The notes: generated by a model not told the origin, from the letters alone. 64,000 bases of DNA from Arthrobacter sp. ISL-5 (GCF_018613835.1 NZ_JAGGPM010000006.1:1-64000), one strand, 5' to 3'; shown: positions 7,452 to 17,143, counted from the first letter of the stretch. Numbers and translations are program-made.

Positions 7452-9304
7452 GCGGCCGGCGGGGACCTTGGGTCATTCTCGCGCTCCTGGTGGTCGGGGC
7501 GGTGGCAGCCGGACTGATCTACGTGGGAAACGCCCGGAATATCAGCGCCGCCGAGGCCAGGGGTCGGAACGAAATTGCCAGCAACGGCAACGTGCAGGGG
7601 CGGCTCTACACCGGAAACCCGGCCACGGAAGCCAATCTCGTTGAGCGCGAGGATGAACGCCTGGTCTACGTCCGCACGATCGCCTCCGCAGCCCGCTGGC
7701 GCGTCGAAGGGCTGGAAGGCCCCTACCGTCTGCGGACCGGATCCGCCTATACCCTGATCCTGCCTGCGCGGAAGGCGGCGTACACCACGAGGGACCTTCT
7801 GGCTCTCGCGCCCAGGTCGTTCCGGGCGCAGGCGGGCGGCCACTACCTGCTGTCCGAGAGCGTCGTGGTGCTGGCCGGCGCCACGCTGTTCCTGAACGCG
7901 CCGGCGCCGAACCAGGGACTGAAGCTCCGCATGGAGAGCGGCCCGGAATCTTTCGTTTCGGTCGTGACCCTGGGCGGCTCGCTCGCGATCGGCGGTGCCA
8001 AGGAGTCCACCGCAACCGTCACCAGCTGGGATAGCGCCAAGGGCGCGCCGGACACCATAACGGCCGACGGCCGGGCCTACATCAGGGTCATCGGGGGCCA
8101 CGCGTCGATTTCGCATTCCCACATGTCCAACCTCGGCTTCTGGAGCGGTAACACCGGCGGCCTGTCGCTGACGGGCACAGACGCCATAAGCACCTTCAGC
8201 GAGAAGCCCCCGACGCCGGCGGAGACAGCGGCGGCCTCCGCGGGAGCGCGGCTGCTCCCCGACAAAGAGCTGACCACCCTGTTCAAGCAGTCGGGGCAGG
8301 ACTACAGTTTGGTCACCGCGGGAATCGAGAACCTCCGAGTGGACAAGAATGCTTTCGGCCTCTTTGTGACCAACGCCAGGGACATCGCGATACGCGACAC
8401 GGCCATTACCCGCAGCCTCGTCGACGGCCTGGTGCTGCACCGTTATGTCACGGACGCCTCCATTACCCGGACCACGTCCTCGGACAACGCCGTTGACGGC
8501 TTCAGCGTGGGCAGGTCCACAACGCGCGTTTCCCTTGACGCCGTGGACGCCCGCGGCAACGGGCGCAACGGCATGACGTTCGACGGGCGGCCCCTCGCCG
8601 ACGGGCCCAATGCCGTTGGCACCCCGGTGGACGCCTATGGCAGCAACCGCGTGACGGGCAGCCGGGCCGAGCGGAACGCGCGCTACGGCGTCGAGCTCAG
8701 CGGCGGCAGCAACCTCACGGTCGCGGACAGCGTCCTCGTGAAGAACGACGTCGGCGTGGTGGTGAACAACGGCGCCACGGGCGTGACGATCGCCGGCAAC
8801 GAGTTCCGCGACCAGGTGCGGCAGGCCGTCGCTGTCCGTGATGCCGACGCAAGGGCCAACGTGACCAGAAATACGATCGCCGGCGGCGACACCGGGATAT
8901 ACGTGCGGGACGCCCACGCCGACATCACGGGCAACACGCTGACGGACATCTCCAACCACGCGGTGACGTTGCTCGGCGACGTGAAGGACACAGCCGTAGA
9001 GGGCAACGCGATTGCCGGCTACGGATCCACCGCCATCTGGAAGGAAGAATCAACTGCCGCAGAACTGGGGGAGAACGACCTCCTGGGGTGGGCCCCGGCC
9101 TACACCGTGGAGCGGGTGGTGGACTCCGTCTTCCAGCCGCTCACCTTCATCTGGCTCATGCTCGGCGCCCTGCTGCTGGTGACGGCAGCCGCCAAGGGAC
9201 GGCGGTCCCGCCACGTGTTCCGCAGCCCGTACGCAGACCGCGTGCCGCTGACATCGCTGACGAGGGGGATCATCGCCCTTGAAGACGTCAGGCCGCCGCA
9301 CTGA
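7448..9304 (+). CDS. Membrane-anchored right-handed parallel beta-helix protein
   Basis: A 618-residue protein. A hydrophobic segment lies at about 6-26, and a long run of beta-helix repeats with NosD/AlgG-like Asn/Asp turns follows (for example SGGSNLTVADSVLVKNDVGV, then NNGATGVTIAGNEF). A second hydrophobic segment at about 562-582 and a basic 36-residue tail close it. The fold is that of polysaccharide lyases and C5-epimerases such as AlgG. In this operon it could modify, protect or guide the nascent polymer outside the membrane. Anchoring at both ends is uncommon. ATG 7448 overlaps the preceding stop by 4 bp and begins right before the membrane anchor, which supports that start over upstream ones. 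Confidence 0.78.
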   Translation: MSGRRGPWVILALLVVGAVAAGLIYVGNARNISAAEARGRNEIASNGNVQGRLYTGNPATEANLVEREDERLVYVRTIASAARWRVEGLEGPYRLRTGSAYTLILPARKAAYTTRDLLALAPRSFRAQAGGHYLLSESVVVLAGATLFLNAPAPNQGLKLRMESGPESFVSVVTLGGSLAIGGAKESTATVTSWDSAKGAPDTITADGRAYIRVIGGHASISHSHMSNLGFWSGNTGGLSLTGTDAISTFSEKPPTPAETAAASAGARLLPDKELTTLFKQSGQDYSLVTAGIENLRVDKNAFGLFVTNARDIAIRDTAITRSLVDGLVLHRYVTDASITRTTSSDNAVDGFSVGRSTTRVSLDAVDARGNGRNGMTFDGRPLADGPNAVGTPVDAYGSNRVTGSRAERNARYGVELSGGSNLTVADSVLVKNDVGVVVNNGATGVTIAGNEFRDQVRQAVAVRDADARANVTRNTIAGGDTGIYVRDAHADITGNTLTDISNHAVTLLGDVKDTAVEGNAIAGYGSTAIWKEESTAAELGENDLLGWAPAYTVERVVDSVFQPLTFIWLMLGALLLVTAAAKGRRSRHVFRSPYADRVPLTSLTRGIIALEDVRPPH

Positions 9305-10410
9305 TGGCGCGCACGTGGCTCGCCCCTCGGTGGATGATCCTCCTCGGCCTCGTAACTGTCGCCGTGGTTAGCGCCGCTGTGGCTGCCGCGATCGCATTGA
9401 GCCAGCAGGGCATCCCGCCCACCGGGGGGACAAGCCCCGGCGCGGAAAGCACACCCGCGAAAACGGGAGGGGCCAGTACGTCGGCCAGGCCGACCGGGAC
9501 GGCTCGGCCGCCGGTTACGGCGGGCTGTCCACGCGCAACAGTAACCGTCACCACGGGGTCGGAACTGAAGGCGGCCCTGGCCAATCCGGAACCCGGTGCG
9601 GTCATCAGGCTTGCCGACGGCCTCTACACCGGGAACTTCGTGGCAACAGGCAAGGCGACTGCCGGCAGGCCAATCACATTGTGCGGAGGGGCGGGTGCCG
9701 TGCTGGATGGTGGGGGAACCGAGGACGGCTACGTGCTCCACCTCAACCGGGCTTCCTATTGGATCGTCAAGGGCTTCACGGTCAGGAACGGGCAGAAAGG
9801 CATCATGGCCGATGAAACAACAAACTCCCTGTTGCAGGGCATCTCCGTCAGCGGGACCGGAGACGAGGCAATCCACCTGCGCAGGTTCAGCTCCGACAAC
9901 GAGGTGGTGGGGAACACCATCCGTGGAGCCGGTTCGAGGAAGCCCAAGTTCGGGGAAGGGATCTACGTGGGCACCGCAGAGAGCAACTGGTGTGACATCA
10001 GCAACTGCGAACCAGACAGGAGCGATCGAAATCGGATAATCGGCAACACCATCTCCGGCACCACGGCGGAGTGCATCGACATCAAGGAAGGCACGTCCGA
10101 CGGCGTGCTGTTCAACAACACCTTTGACGGTTCTTCACTGGCCGACGCCGACTCCTGGGTTGACGTCAAGGGCAGGGGCTGGACCATCGAAGGCAATACG
10201 GGCAGGAATTCGCCCAGGGATGGATTCCAGACGCACGAAATAATTGACGGTTGGGGGACCGGCAATGTCTTCCGCAACAACTTGGCGGAAGTCAACGGCC
10301 CGGGGCTCGGCTACTCGCTGAAACCGGTGCGCGGCAACGTCGTCGAATGCAGCAACAGAGCCACTCAAGCCGGCCAGGGTCTCTCAAACGAACCCTGCAG
10401 TTCCGGCTAG
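9304..10410 (+). CDS. Second anchored beta-helix protein, polysaccharide lyase/epimerase-like
   Basis: A 368-residue protein with an N-terminal membrane segment (about 10-33), a Thr/Pro/Gly-rich linker of about 45 residues, then parallel beta-helix repeats. The pattern of a PGAVIRLADGLYTG opening, GLLDGGG-type turns and NEVVGNTI / NRIIGNTI rungs resembles chondroitinase B and pectate-lyase-like folds. Cys pairs in the NWCDISNCEPD loop may form a disulphide outside the cell. It overlaps the previous gene by one base (TGATG). Position in the operon suggests it trims or modifies the exported polysaccharide; the exact activity is unknown. Confidence 0.78.
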   Translation: MARTWLAPRWMILLGLVTVAVVSAAVAAAIALSQQGIPPTGGTSPGAESTPAKTGGASTSARPTGTARPPVTAGCPRATVTVTTGSELKAALANPEPGAVIRLADGLYTGNFVATGKATAGRPITLCGGAGAVLDGGGTEDGYVLHLNRASYWIVKGFTVRNGQKGIMADETTNSLLQGISVSGTGDEAIHLRRFSSDNEVVGNTIRGAGSRKPKFGEGIYVGTAESNWCDISNCEPDRSDRNRIIGNTISGTTAECIDIKEGTSDGVLFNNTFDGSSLADADSWVDVKGRGWTIEGNTGRNSPRDGFQTHEIIDGWGTGNVFRNNLAEVNGPGLGYSLKPVRGNVVECSNRATQAGQGLSNEPCSSG

Positions 10411-10486
10411 GGAAACAGCCGGGCCAGCCCGGCCCCTTCATCAGCTCGCGGCCACTTCATTAGCTCAAGTTCGAATCGAGAAACCA

Positions 10487-11887
10487 ATGAACAACCTTGC
10501 TTCCTTCAGCGCGCCCAAAATCACGGTGGTCGGAACCGGATACCTCGGTGCCACCCACGCCATTTCCATGGCCGTCCTGGGATTCGACGTCCTCGGGTTC
10601 GACGTCGACCATCACAAGATCGCGCAGCTGCGCACCGGCAAAGTTCCCTTCTTCGAACCCGGCCTGCCGGAGAAGCTGGAGGAGGCGCTGGCGTCGGGCC
10701 GGCTGCACTTCACCACGAACATGGATAAGGTGGCGGGGTTCGGCGACGTTCACTTCGTCTGCGTGGGGACCCCGCAGTCGGCTGATTCCACCGCCGCAAA
10801 CCTGAGTTACGTCGACGCAGCGTTCTCGGAACTCGCAGCCCGCATCACGCGCAAGGCGCTGCTCGTGGGCAAGTCCACGGTTCCCATCGGAACGGCCGCC
10901 CGGCTCACGCAGATGGTGCAGGACATATCACCGCTCGGCCCGGAACTGGAGCTCGCCTGGAATCCGGAGTTCCTGCGGGAGGGCTTCGCCGTGCAGGACA
11001 CCCTGCATCCGGACCGCCTGGTTTTTGGCGTGGCATCGGAATGGGCAGAGGCCATGCTTCGGCGGACTTTCCTTCCGCTGCTGGACGAAGGAATTCCCCT
11101 CATCGTCGCCGACCTGGCCACAGCCGAACTCGTGAAGGTGGCAGCGAATTCCTTCCTGGCCACCAAGATCTCATTCATCAACGCCATGGCCGAAGTCTGC
11201 GAGTGCACATCCGCGGACGTGAGCCTGCTGGCGCAGGCCCTGAGCCTGGACTCACGCATCGGCGGGCGGTTCCTCAAGCCGGGACTGGGCTTCGGCGGCG
11301 GCTGCCTGCCCAAGGACATCCGGGCCTTCAAACACCGCGCCGAGGAGCTCGGGGTGGGCCAGGCCGTCAGGTTCCTCGGCGAAGTCGATTCCATCAACAA
11401 CCGCCGCCGTGTCCGCACCGTTGACCTGATCAGGGAACTGGCCGGCGGAGACCTGACCGGCGTGCGCGTGGCCGCGCTCGGGGCGGCATTCAAACCCAAC
11501 TCCGACGACGTCCGGGACGCCCCGGCCCTCGACGTGGCCCGGCTGCTCTACATGGAGGGCGCCGTGGTCACGGTTTATGATCCGGAGGCCAACGCCAATG
11601 CCCACCGACTCTATCCGGACCTGAACTACGTCGGTTCGCTGGCCGAGGCTGCAGACCAGGCTGACGTGGTGGCCCTGCTCACCGAGTGGGAAGAATTCCG
11701 GCAGGCGGATCCGAACAGCCTCGGTGCGCGGGTCAGGCACCGGCGCATCCTTGACGGCCGGCACGCCCTCGATCCGGACCGCTACACATCTAAGGGGTGG
11801 GAGTACCGCGCCCTGGGGCGGCCGTACCAGCCAGCCGTCCGGGTCCGGCAGAACGTGGAGAAGCCTGCCACGCAGCTTCCGCTGTAG
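10487..11887 (+). CDS. ugd: UDP-glucose 6-dehydrogenase family protein
   Basis: A 466-residue nucleotide-sugar dehydrogenase. The N-terminal Rossmann motif VVGTGYLGATHA lies at about 15-26. STVPIGT and EFLREGFAVQD are family signatures, and the catalytic Cys273 sits in GFGGGCLPKD. It would oxidise UDP-glucose to UDP-glucuronate with two NAD+; GDP-mannose or UDP-HexNAc dehydrogenases share the fold and cannot be excluded. It lies 76 bp after the second beta-helix gene and probably supplies the acidic precursor for the GT2 synthase. The last six codons belong to the first unit of a 34-bp tandem repeat, which may have altered the C-terminus. Confidence 0.88.
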   Translation: MNNLASFSAPKITVVGTGYLGATHAISMAVLGFDVLGFDVDHHKIAQLRTGKVPFFEPGLPEKLEEALASGRLHFTTNMDKVAGFGDVHFVCVGTPQSADSTAANLSYVDAAFSELAARITRKALLVGKSTVPIGTAARLTQMVQDISPLGPELELAWNPEFLREGFAVQDTLHPDRLVFGVASEWAEAMLRRTFLPLLDEGIPLIVADLATAELVKVAANSFLATKISFINAMAEVCECTSADVSLLAQALSLDSRIGGRFLKPGLGFGGGCLPKDIRAFKHRAEELGVGQAVRFLGEVDSINNRRRVRTVDLIRELAGGDLTGVRVAALGAAFKPNSDDVRDAPALDVARLLYMEGAVVTVYDPEANANAHRLYPDLNYVGSLAEAADQADVVALLTEWEEFRQADPNSLGARVRHRRILDGRHALDPDRYTSKGWEYRALGRPYQPAVRVRQNVEKPATQLPL

Positions 11888-11972
11888 GCGTGCCGGGCTG
11901 TAGGGCAGCTTCCGCTGTAGGGCGTGCCGGGCAGGAGGGCAGCTTCCGCCGTCGGGCGTGCGGGGCAGGAGG
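11872..11972. repeat. Three tandem ~34-bp repeats at the end of ugd
   Basis: Units run 11872-11904, 11905-11938 and 11939-11972, each beginning GCAGCTTCCGCYGTMGG. The first unit includes the last codons and TAG stop of ugd. The array fills the gap up to the convergent asparaginase gene. It looks like a recent local duplication and would vary in copy number between strains. Confidence 0.85.
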
Positions 11973-11975
11973 GAC

Positions 11976-12992
11976 TTAGTCCAGCAGAGCCGAAACCGCA
12001 TGCCCCAGGCGGATCCTGCCCACCGGCCGGCCGCCGCCGAGGACGGGCTCAACCACCTTTTCAAGCACACTGGACACGCCGGGAATGTCCACGGCGCCGG
12101 CGGCAGCCAGCAGCGTCAGGCCGATCAGGGAGGTGGCGCGCAGGTTTCCGTCCAGCACCTTCACGGCCACCGAGACGCCCTGCGTCGTGGCCATGACCAG
12201 GAGGCCCTCGGCGCCGATCTTGGCGATGACGTCCAGCTCCTCCATCACGATGGTGTTGGCTTCGCCCTTGCCCTGCACAGCCCAGGGGTAGTCCAGCATC
12301 GAGGTGGCGATGGTGGCTGCCCGGGCGTTGGAGTTCTTGTCGCCGGGCGCCTTCGCCAGTTTGGAGTAGGCGCGGGCCAGCCCGGTCAGGGAAATCGCGG
12401 CCACGGGGGCGCCGCAGCCGTCGATGCCCAGGTGGGCGATCCGCTCGCCCGAATACTCTTCGATCACGGTGCGGATGCGCTGCTGCAGGGGATGGTTGGG
12501 TTCCAGGTAGCTGTGGGTGTCCCAGCCGTTTTCCGTGCAGGCCCAGAGGAATGCAGCGTGCTTGCCGGAGCAGTTGAAGGCCAGCCTGGACTTTCCCTTC
12601 TCGGAGCGGGTGAGCCAGGTGCGGGCCGTCTCGTCCTGCGGCCAGGCGGCCGGGCACTGAAGCTGCTCCTCTTTGACGCCCGCGGCTTTCAGCATGCCCT
12701 CCACCACGTCCATGTGGTCCAGCGAGCCGGTGTGGGAGGCGCAGGCGAGCGCCACCTGGGCGCCCCGCAGCGGTACGCCGGACTGCATTGACGCGAGCGC
12801 CTGCAGCGGCTTCAGCGTGGAGCGGGCAAGAATCGGCGTGGTGATGTCACCGAGCTGCGTGACCACCAGTCCGTCCGCGGCGAGGACCACTGCTGCTCCA
12901 ATGTGCCGGGATTCGACGAATCCGCTCCGTTCCACAACCGCAAGTTCGACGGCGGACTCCACAGTGAACGTGGCATGCGAATGTAGTGGCAT
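11976..12992 (-). CDS. L-asparaginase II family protein
   Basis: A 338-residue protein of the asparaginase II family (PF06089 type), distinct from the E. coli AnsB fold. It would hydrolyse L-asparagine to aspartate and ammonia in the cytoplasm. Recognisable conserved blocks are the N-terminal VERSGFVESRH, STLKPLQA, CASHTGSLDH, NCSGKHAAFL and IDGCGAPVAAISL. Length matches the family. ATG 12992 has only a weak GGG-containing ribosome-binding site. It is convergent with ugd and upstream of nothing else in its direction. Confidence 0.9.
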   Translation of the reverse strand: MPLHSHATFTVESAVELAVVERSGFVESRHIGAAVVLAADGLVVTQLGDITTPILARSTLKPLQALASMQSGVPLRGAQVALACASHTGSLDHMDVVEGMLKAAGVKEEQLQCPAAWPQDETARTWLTRSEKGKSRLAFNCSGKHAAFLWACTENGWDTHSYLEPNHPLQQRIRTVIEEYSGERIAHLGIDGCGAPVAAISLTGLARAYSKLAKAPGDKNSNARAATIATSMLDYPWAVQGKGEANTIVMEELDVIAKIGAEGLLVMATTQGVSVAVKVLDGNLRATSLIGLTLLAAAGAVDIPGVSSVLEKVVEPVLGGGRPVGRIRLGHAVSALLD

Positions 12993-13051
12993 AGCCCAAG
13001 TCTAGGTGCCGGATTCCCATTCCCCGGGACCCATCAGGGGCCGGTCCGCCC

Positions 13052-14629
13052 CTACTCCACCGTGACCATGACGGACTGCCAGCCCGAGGCGCCGTCCGGC
13101 ACCGGATCCGCCCTTTTCTCCGTCTGCACCTCGCCGGTACCGTCCGTGGCACGCACCTTGATGTAGTGCGAACCAGGCTTGGCGTCCCAGTCGAAGGACC
13201 ATTGCTGCCACGTCACCACCGAGGCCTCTTCGGACAGGACGGCCGGGGCCCAGTCGGCGCCGTCGATCTGGACCTCCACCTTGGTGATGCCCCGGGTCTG
13301 GGCCCACGCAGTGCCGCCGATCGCCACGCGCCCGGCGGGCACCACGGCGAAGGACTTGGGCACCTCCACCCGGGCCATCGTCTTGATGGGGCCGCGTTCG
13401 GACCAGCCACGCTGCGTCCAGTAGGCCTTGCTGTCCGCGAAGCGCGTCACCTCCAGGTCCACCACCCACTTGGTGGCGGAGACGAAGCCGTACAGCCCGG
13501 GCACCACCATGCGGACGGGGTAGCCGTGCTCCAGCGGCAGCGGCTCGCCGTTCATGCCGATGGCGAGCATGGCGTCGCGGTCATCCTGCAGGACCTCCAG
13601 CGGAGTGGACGCGCTGAACCCGTCGATCGACGTGGAGAGCACCATGTCCGCCCCGTCCTTGGGCCGGGCACGCTTGAGGACTTCGCGGATGGGCAGCCCG
13701 AGCCATTTGGCGTTGCCGGCAAGATTGCCGCCCACGGGGTTGGAGACGCAGGTGAGGGTCACATGGGACTCGATCAGCTCGGCGTCGAGCAGGTCCTGGA
13801 ACGTCAGCCGGACCTCCTGCTCCACGAGGCCATGCACGCGCAATTCCCACTCCTCGGCGTTGATTTCGGGAACGCTCAGGGCTGTGTCGATCCGGTAGAA
13901 GTCGCCGTTCGGCGTCAGCCACGGCGTGACGCCGGGCGCCGCGGACTGCACCCCGGCAGGAACTGTGGCAGCGGCCTTGCCCGGCGACGGCAGCCGGAGC
14001 GACTCGCGGGCCTGCGCCACGTTGCTGCGCGCAGCGCTCAGCAAACGGCCTCCGATCGCGGCAATGCCTGCGGCCGCGGCGGTCAGGCCGGTCGCCGTAA
14101 AGAAGGCGCGCCGGGTGCTCACCGGCCGGCCCGGCCCCTTCGCCGCGACATCAGCCGGAACATCGGGAAAGGACTGTAGCCGCCACACCCGGGCGACCAG
14201 GAGCCGCAGCACGATGAGCCCGGCCACGGTTCCGAGGAGCGTCGGCACGGCATCCACCGGCTTGACGCTTGCGCGGGTCACCACGCTGGCCACGATGATG
14301 GCGCCCATCAGCAGCACGCCGGCCGCACCCAGTGCCCACTTCCGGTAGGCCACCACTCCCAGCACGCACGCCAGCAGGAAAATGGTCAGGCCCATCCCCA
14401 CGAAGAGCGCGGCCTTGTCATTCGTGCCGAACGTGGCGATCGCAAAGTCCTTCATCCACGGCGGCGTGAAGTCGATGAACGTGGAGCCCAGCGCGATGAC
14501 GGGGGCGGCCCGGGCCGTAAAGAACGCGCCGATCATTTCCGCGACGGACAGTACGACGGCGGCAGCCGCCACGCCGGCCAACGCCGCCAATGGGGCGGGG
14601 CCCTTGAGCCACTTCGTGAGCTTCTTCAT
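13052..14629 (-). CDS. Membrane-anchored molybdopterin oxidoreductase, sulfite-oxidase fold
   Basis: A 525-residue protein. About four membrane segments lie in the first 175 residues, then comes a TRRAFF twin-arginine-like stretch followed by a fifth hydrophobic segment, and then an external Mo-cofactor domain of the sulfite oxidase family. The Mo-ligating cysteine lies in [12 protein letters not shown], with the typical [15 protein letters not shown] block. A C-terminal Ig-like dimerisation domain ends the protein ([19 protein letters not shown]). It would catalyse an oxo-transfer at the outer membrane face; substrate unknown, and no heme partner is adjacent. ATG 14629 is chosen because the basic MKKLTKWLK stretch leads directly into the first membrane segment. 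It is divergent from purD. Confidence 0.87.
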   Translation of the reverse strand: MKKLTKWLKGPAPLAALAGVAAAAVVLSVAEMIGAFFTARAAPVIALGSTFIDFTPPWMKDFAIATFGTNDKAALFVGMGLTIFLLACVLGVVAYRKWALGAAGVLLMGAIIVASVVTRASVKPVDAVPTLLGTVAGLIVLRLLVARVWRLQSFPDVPADVAAKGPGRPVSTRRAFFTATGLTAAAAGIAAIGGRLLSAARSNVAQARESLRLPSPGKAAATVPAGVQSAAPGVTPWLTPNGDFYRIDTALSVPEINAEEWELRVHGLVEQEVRLTFQDLLDAELIESHVTLTCVSNPVGGNLAGNAKWLGLPIREVLKRARPKDGADMVLSTSIDGFSASTPLEVLQDDRDAMLAIGMNGEPLPLEHGYPVRMVVPGLYGFVSATKWVVDLEVTRFADSKAYWTQRGWSERGPIKTMARVEVPKSFAVVPAGRVAIGGTAWAQTRGITKVEVQIDGADWAPAVLSEEASVVTWQQWSFDWDAKPGSHYIKVRATDGTGEVQTEKRADPVPDGASGWQSVMVTVE

Positions 14630-14659
14630 GACCGTGGTTCGTAGCGGCCGGTCCGGGGG

Positions 14660-14711
14660 ATTGTTCCCGAGGCCGGGAACAATGGGCGGGAACAATGGCC
14701 GGGAACAATGG
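14660..14711. repeat. Palindrome plus three 13-bp repeats between divergent genes
   Basis: ATTGTTCCC and GGGAACAAT form an inverted repeat at 14660-14683. GGGAACAATGG then recurs at 14675, 14688 and 14701 with a 13-bp period. The cluster fills the 137-bp gap between the oxidoreductase and purD. Phased binding sites for a regulator, or simple slippage duplication, would both produce this. Confidence 0.8.
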
Positions 14712-14766
14712 GCCGGGCCGACACAGCTTAGGATCCAGCACGGTCCACAAAGTACGCTTGGAGACT

Positions 14767-16098
14767 GTGAAGGTACTCGTCATTGGCCCCGGCGGCCGCG
14801 AACACGCCATTGTCCGCTCCCTGCTTGCAGACCCCAACGTTTCCGAAGTCCACGCGGCTCCGGGCAACGCCGGTATCAGCAAGCTTGTCCCCACGCACGC
14901 CATTGACGGGAACGATCCTGATGCCGTGGCGGCGCTGGCCACCCGGCTGGATGTCGACCTGGTGGTCGTAGGCCCGGAGGCGCCCCTCGCTGCCGGCGTT
15001 TCCGACGCCATCCGCGCCGCGGGCATCCCCGTGTTCGGCCCCAGCAAGGCAGCAGCCCAGCTCGAGGCCTCCAAGGCCTTTGCCAAGCAGATCATGGCCG
15101 AAGCCGGCGTGCCCACTGCCATGGCGCTCGTGGCGGGCAACGCCGAGGAAGCCGCAGCGGCCCTGGACACCTTCGGCGCACCCTACGTCGTCAAGGACGA
15201 CGGCCTGGCCGCAGGCAAGGGCGTGGTGGTCACCCACAACCGCGACGAAGCCCTCGCCCACGCGCAGAGCTGCTTCGCCGCCGGCGGCACCGTGGTGATC
15301 GAGGAATTCCTGGACGGCCCCGAGGTTTCCGTGTTCGTCCTGTGCGACGGCCGCAACACTGTCGCCCTGTCGCCGGCCCAGGACTTCAAGCGCATCTACG
15401 ACAACGACGAAGGCCCCAACACCGGCGGCATGGGCGCCTACACGCCGCTGGAATGGGCCCCGGAAGGCCTCGTCCAGGAAGTCATCGACCGCGTGGCCCA
15501 GCCCACCGTGAACGAGATGGCCCGCCGCGGCACCCCCTTCGTGGGCGTCCTCTTCGTCGGCCTCGCGCTGACCTCCCGAGGCACCCGCGTCATCGAATTC
15601 AACGTCCGGTTCGGCGATCCCGAGACCCAGGCCGTGCTGGCCCGGCTCAAGACGCCGCTCGGTTCCCTGCTCCTGGCGGCTGCCAAGGGCGAACTGGACA
15701 AGGCAGAAGAGCTGCGCTGGTCCAAGGACACGGCAGTCGCCGTCGTCGTGGCGTCCGAAAACTACCCCGACACCCCGCGGACCGGCGACCGCATCCGCGG
15801 CCTGAAGAAGGTGGACGAGCTGGACGGCGTCCACGTGATCCACGCCGGGACCAAGCTCGACGACGAAGGCAAGGTGGTTTCCGCCGGCGGCCGCGTGCTC
15901 GCCGTGGTGGCGCTGGGCTCCGACCTCGTCGAGGCCCGGGAAAGGGCGTACGACGGCGTGGAGCTGGTTCAGCTGGAAGGCGCCCAGTTCCGTTCGGACA
16001 TCGGCGGCAAGGCCGCCCGCGGCGAAATCAAGGTGGCGTCTGGCGCCGCGGCCTCGTCGGCTGCCAAGGCCGCCTCCGCTCCTAAAGAAAAGGCATGA
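14767..16098 (+). CDS. purD: Phosphoribosylamine-glycine ligase
   Basis: A 443-residue ATP-grasp enzyme that joins phosphoribosylamine and glycine to give GAR, the second step of purine synthesis. It opens with [15 protein letters not shown]. The ATP-grasp region has [13 protein letters not shown] and [12 protein letters not shown], and the catalytic metal site [10 protein letters not shown] is intact. The GTG start at 14767 puts the family N-terminus in place, with GGAG just upstream. The C-terminus has an Ala-rich extension of about 20 residues. It overlaps purC by ATGA, so the two are translationally coupled. Confidence 0.96.
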   Translation: MKVLVIGPGGREHAIVRSLLADPNVSEVHAAPGNAGISKLVPTHAIDGNDPDAVAALATRLDVDLVVVGPEAPLAAGVSDAIRAAGIPVFGPSKAAAQLEASKAFAKQIMAEAGVPTAMALVAGNAEEAAAALDTFGAPYVVKDDGLAAGKGVVVTHNRDEALAHAQSCFAAGGTVVIEEFLDGPEVSVFVLCDGRNTVALSPAQDFKRIYDNDEGPNTGGMGAYTPLEWAPEGLVQEVIDRVAQPTVNEMARRGTPFVGVLFVGLALTSRGTRVIEFNVRFGDPETQAVLARLKTPLGSLLLAAAKGELDKAEELRWSKDTAVAVVVASENYPDTPRTGDRIRGLKKVDELDGVHVIHAGTKLDDEGKVVSAGGRVLAVVALGSDLVEARERAYDGVELVQLEGAQFRSDIGGKAARGEIKVASGAAASSAAKAASAPKEKA

Positions 16099-17054
16099 CA
16101 GTGGCTGAACTTGAGAGCAACCTCAGCGAGCCGAGGCGCGGACTGGACACCGCGCCCCTGGAGCTTCCGGGCTGGAACCATGTCTATTCGGGCAAGGTCC
16201 GCGATCTGTACGTCCCGGTCGACGAGTCCATCAGCGAGCAGTTCGGGCAGGACTGCGTGCTGGTGGTTGCGAGCGACCGCATCAGCGCCTACGACCACGT
16301 GCTCAGCAGCGAAATTCCTGACAAGGGCCGCATCCTCACCCAGCTGAGCCTCTGGTGGTTCGACCAGCTGGGCGTCGAGCACCACGTCCTGGCCTCCTCA
16401 GTGGAGGACGGGGTGCCCGCCGCCGTTGAGGGCCGGGCCATGATCTGCAAGAAGCTGGAGATGTTCCCGGTCGAATGCATTGCCCGCGGCTACCTCACCG
16501 GGTCCGGCCTCGTGGAGTACCGGCAGTCCGGCACGGTGTGCAGCATTCCCCTGCCGGCCGGGCTGGTGGACGGCTCGCGCCTGGAGAAGGCCATCTTCAC
16601 GCCGTCGGCCAAGGCCGAGGTGGGCGAACACGACGAAAACATCACCTATGACGCCGTCGCGTCAATGGTGGGCGACGACATCGCCGGGCGCCTGAAAGAA
16701 CTGACCCTGGAGATCTACACCAAGGCCGAGCAGACGGCACGGGACCGCGGCATCATCCTGGCGGACACCAAGGTGGAGTTCGGCTACGACGTGGTGACCG
16801 GCGCCATCACGCTGGGCGACGAAGTCCTGACGCCCGACTCCTCACGGTTCTGGGACGCCGCCACGTACGAGCCCGGGAAGGCCCAGCCCTCCTACGACAA
16901 GCAGTATGTCCGTGACTGGCTGACCTCGGCCGAGTCCGGCTGGGACAAGGCCTCAGACACCCCTCCGCCGGCCCTGCCCGCGGACGTCGTGGAACGCACC
17001 CGTGCCCGCTACATTGAGGCGTACGAGAAGCTGACCGGCCGGACGTTTAACTAA
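16095..17054 (+). CDS. purC: SAICAR synthase
   Basis: A 319-residue phosphoribosylaminoimidazole-succinocarboxamide synthase. It condenses CAIR with aspartate using ATP. Family signatures are YSGKVRDLY, VASDRISAYD, PVECIARGYLTGSG, and the downstream EHDENIT and DTKVEFG blocks. The length is that of the long bacterial/yeast form. It follows purD with a 4-bp overlap and is followed by a strong terminator. Confidence 0.96.
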   Translation: MTVAELESNLSEPRRGLDTAPLELPGWNHVYSGKVRDLYVPVDESISEQFGQDCVLVVASDRISAYDHVLSSEIPDKGRILTQLSLWWFDQLGVEHHVLASSVEDGVPAAVEGRAMICKKLEMFPVECIARGYLTGSGLVEYRQSGTVCSIPLPAGLVDGSRLEKAIFTPSAKAEVGEHDENITYDAVASMVGDDIAGRLKELTLEIYTKAEQTARDRGIILADTKVEFGYDVVTGAITLGDEVLTPDSSRFWDAATYEPGKAQPSYDKQYVRDWLTSAESGWDKASDTPPPALPADVVERTRARYIEAYEKLTGRTFN

Positions 17055-17099
17055 AGGTCGCGTTCAGCCAGCGGACGCGTTCAGCTGGCCAACGAAAGT

Positions 17100-17136
17100 G
17101 GCGCCCTCCGGGATCCGTTCCCGGAGGGCGCCTTTT
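17100..17136 (+). terminator. Intrinsic terminator after purC
   Basis: A perfect 13-bp stem, GGCGCCCTCCGGG against CCCGGAGGGCGCC, with a 7-base loop and TTTT directly after it. It lies between purC and the convergent regulator gene, 8 bp from the latter's stop, so it may serve both directions. Confidence 0.9.
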
Positions 17137-17143
17137 CGTTCTC

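Noticed and set aside
7295..8959. A 554-codon frame antisense to the first beta-helix protein
   Set aside because: It shows no recognisable domain; repeats of the beta-helix gene explain the repeated look of its product.
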